In this document: piece after piece, positions 39,120 to 64,000 of the stretch
How positions within the stretch are numbered: position 1 is the first letter of the stretch
Layout of the letters: the number at the start of each line of letters is the position of its first letter
Assembly (NCBI RefSeq): GCF_965638725.1
Contig: NC_134974.1
Location: forward strand, 2,812,143-2,876,142
Direction of reading: 5' to 3'
Length of the DNA: 64,000 nucleotides
From: Aptenodytes patagonicus
Lineage: Eukaryota; Chordata; Aves; Sphenisciformes; Spheniscidae
Made by a program: the position numbers and the translations under genes
Notes under the pieces: generated by a model
Seen by the model: only the letters and a program-made list of their open reading frames with translations
The model's database searches: none
Told to the model about the DNA's origin: nothing

Positions 39120-39870
39120 GTTTCGAGGGCCGGTCCGAGCCGAAGACTCTCCCCTTGTTATCGTTGACTGGATTTCCCTGCTTGACTGCCGCCCTCTGGC
39201 CTCTGTGCCCCCGGAGTCTCCCCGGAGCTGTCGGCGGAGGGCTGTGCCCCGGAGAACTGTGGCAGCCGAGGACAGACGTAGCCGGGGCGGTCCTGGCAGA
39301 GGAAGGAGGTTTGCGAAGCGTCCACATTGCTGTCCCCACTGGGTCCCAAGGTCACACGGATGCCAGTTTGGAGGCCGGGACCAGCCGGTCCCGGCGTGGA
39401 CACGGTGGCTCTCTGGCCGGAGAGCCGGGCTCCCTTTCCCTGGTCAGTCCTGGGTTTGCCGGGGTTGCTCTGCGAGAGCAGCCTTTGCTTCTGAAGGGTC
39501 TCATCCAAACAGAGCCCCCCCTTCAGCTTGCAGCTTGCCAACATGGACTTGGGGTTTAACCTTTTTTGGTTTAAAAAAAAAAAAAAAAAAGTCACTCTTA
39601 CAAAGAAGAAAAAAATCTTCCTGAAACCGAACTCCTTCCTACAACGAAGCCCAATGCGTGACAAGTTGGGAGCCTCCACCTCCGATCTCCAGCACATATC
39701 TGGCTGCTCCGGACTTGGCAAAGGCTCACGTGGCCAAAAAATCAGTGTATCACCATGCTTTTCCCAAGAGCGTAGAGAAATTGTACCCGACGTACGTGTA
39801 GTGTTTAAACCCAGAGGCTGTTTGGTTTGTTACCTGTATTTATTTCAATAAATTATTGGTGTCTTCCAAT
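39120..39870 (+). other. TUFT1: TUFT1 3'UTR and poly(A) signal
   Basis: The UTR runs from the stop codon to AATAAA at 39847-39852, about 730 bases. It includes an A18-type run at about 39573-39590 next to a TTTTTTGG stretch. The AT content rises before the signal, as expected at a transcript end. Confidence 0.75.
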
Positions 39871-40860
39871 GATGTGGTGACGGGCATGATTGCCGCTGTC
39901 CACCTCCACGGGAGCACAGCTGAGGACTGCCTGTCCCATGTTTGAACTGGAAAATACCAACCAGCTTCCTCTGGGCTTGCCAGCTATTACCTGTCTTGTG
40001 TGCGCCCGTGCTCAGGAAAGGAGCCTGTGTACGTCTAGAGGAAAGTCGTTTGGCGTTTGTCCTGACCGTAGCGGTGAGGGAAATAATGTAAATACACCTC
40101 GCGACTGTTAATACAAAAATACACGTGCCTTAATCCCTCCGACTGTAGTCGATTGAATCGATGTGAACAGTGGACGTGTACTGGGATGGGGAGCGGAGTC
40201 GGTGTTTCGGGCTGCGCTGGCTGGGCTCCCCGCTTCTCAAGGTGGCTGCGTGCACCTTCTTTTCTCTTCTTTTTCTTGCCGATGCGTCTAACTCTGCCAG
40301 CCGTCCCCCTCCCCGTCCTGTGCTCCGTGGGAGCGAGCGGGTGCTCTGTCCAGTCCCTTCAGCACCGACTCCCGTGGGGGTGAATGCCGCGGGCTCGGCT
40401 GGCTGCTGCTGGATGGGAATTAAACGGTCCCCTCTAGCTGCCCTCCCCACACAGCCTGTCCCCAGCACCTGCGGGGGGGGGGAAGGCGGCCGGCCTCGGG
40501 TTGAGGCATGGCTCTCTGATCCCGAACCGGAGCTCCTCCGCCTCTGCCATCCCCGAGGCTTCGGAGAGCAGCCTTGCAGCAGCCCCCCTCGTGGGGCGTG
40601 AGCTGGGCACCGGGCCGGAGCCTGCGGCGTTGCGGTGCCTCCCCGGTGCTCCCGCTCCACACGGTGGCCTGTGCCACCCGCCTCCGTGGTGGCCGGGGCC
40701 CCTGCTGTGAGGGAAGGGGGGCCACAGAGAGCCTGGGCCCACTGTGGTGCACCTCCTCCCTGAGGACGGGGGTGTCCCCTCTGCTCCCCCAGGGCTGGGG
40801 TGCTAGAGGGGCCTGCGGACCCCCCGGCCCTGTGGTAAGGTCTCTCTGCCCCCTGTCGCC
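39871..40860. other. TUFT1-SNX27 intergenic region
   Basis: About 1 kb with no supported gene. GC content rises to the right into the SNX27 CpG island. Open frames here, including a 270-codon one on the minus strand (about 40130-40942), are Pro/Arg/Gly-rich, lack family similarity and overlap other frames. Confidence 0.55.
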
Positions 40861-41155
40861 TTGTGAGGCCGCGTGACGTCACAGCAGTGACATCACGGCA
40901 GGGCGCCGCCGGGCACAGCGCCCCCCTCCCTCCCGTTGCCACGGCGACAGCGTCGGCGCGGCACTACAACTCCCAGAAGGCCTCGCTCCCGCCGCGCCGG
41001 ACTACATTTCCCAGCGTCCTCCGCGCCTGGGTTGTGTGTGTGGGGGGGCGAGACTACATTTCCCGTCGTCCCCTTCAAGAGCGGGTGGGCGGCGCCCTAC
41101 GGTGGCCGGCGCGGCGGCGGTCGCGTGACGGGCCGGCCGGGCGCTGCTCGCCAAG
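40861..41155 (+). promoter_or_regulatory. SNX27: SNX27 CpG-island promoter with CRE, X-box-like and three ZNF143-type motifs
   Basis: A consensus CRE, TGACGTCA, lies at 40874-40881, with a half-like TGACATCA shortly after. An RFX X-box-like GTTGCCACGGCGAC is at about 40935-40948. Three ZNF143/SBS-type boxes follow: ACTACAACTCCCAG (40963-40976), ACTACATTTCCCAG (41001-41014) and ACTACATTTCCC (41053-41064), all in plus orientation. The start codon sits in CCAAGATGGCGG, a YY1-type motif that often lies just downstream of housekeeping TSSs. Confidence 0.75.

Positions 41156-64000
<22,845 letters not shown>

Noticed and set aside
40130-40942. 270-codon minus-strand frame between TUFT1 and SNX27
   Set aside because: Low complexity, no exon-like boundaries or known family, and it runs into the SNX27 CpG island.

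Overview
The window is vertebrate nuclear DNA: multi-exon genes with GT-AG introns, CpG-island promoters and AATAAA polyadenylation signals. It holds five genes of the block found at human 1q21.3, in the order POGZ (3' end, +), PSMB4 (complete, -), CGN/cingulin (complete coding region, +), TUFT1/tuftelin (complete coding region, +) and SNX27 (first seven coding exons, +, running off the right edge). Introns are short, GC is high, minisatellites are GC-rich and few interspersed repeats are recognisable. This points to a sauropsid, most likely a bird with the block on a microchromosome. That attribution is inference, because no species-diagnostic sequence is visible.

Layout. 1-561 is the end of the POGZ transposase-derived domain and its acidic tail, followed by an AT-rich 3'UTR to about 1.84 kb. 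From 1.84 to 3.8 kb is a gene-poor gap between the convergent POGZ and PSMB4 3' ends. PSMB4 lies at 3.8-6.9 kb (7 coding exons, 259 aa), and its last coding exon holds only 13 coding nucleotides. From 6.75 to 7.45 kb is a CpG island that is probably shared head-to-head with an upstream non-coding CGN exon. From 7.46 to 8.37 kb is a degenerate minisatellite with a period of about 62 bp. CGN has 20 coding exons at 13.28-23.16 kb (1265 aa). The CGN-TUFT1 gap (23.65-25.33 kb) carries a short GC-rich satellite and a phased 19-bp array in the TUFT1 promoter. TUFT1 has 13 coding exons at 25.33-39.12 kb (387 aa). The SNX27 promoter at 40.86-41.15 kb has three ZNF143-like motifs, a CRE and an X-box-like site. 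SNX27 exons 1-7 (374 aa, PDZ + PX + part of the FERM-like region) span 41.16-63.30 kb, with a 12.6-kb first intron.

The genes do not form one pathway. POGZ is a chromatin regulator, PSMB4 a structural 20S proteasome beta subunit, cingulin a tight-junction coiled-coil adaptor, tuftelin a coiled-coil protein known from enamel and other tissues, and SNX27 an endosomal recycling adaptor for the retromer pathway. The main point of organisation is that PSMB4-POGZ is flipped as a pair relative to the human order. Exon boundaries were set by reading GT/AG sites, codon phase and recalled human family sequences. Every coding exon chain closes in frame. Nothing resembling an unknown multi-gene system, CRISPR array or active mobile element was seen.
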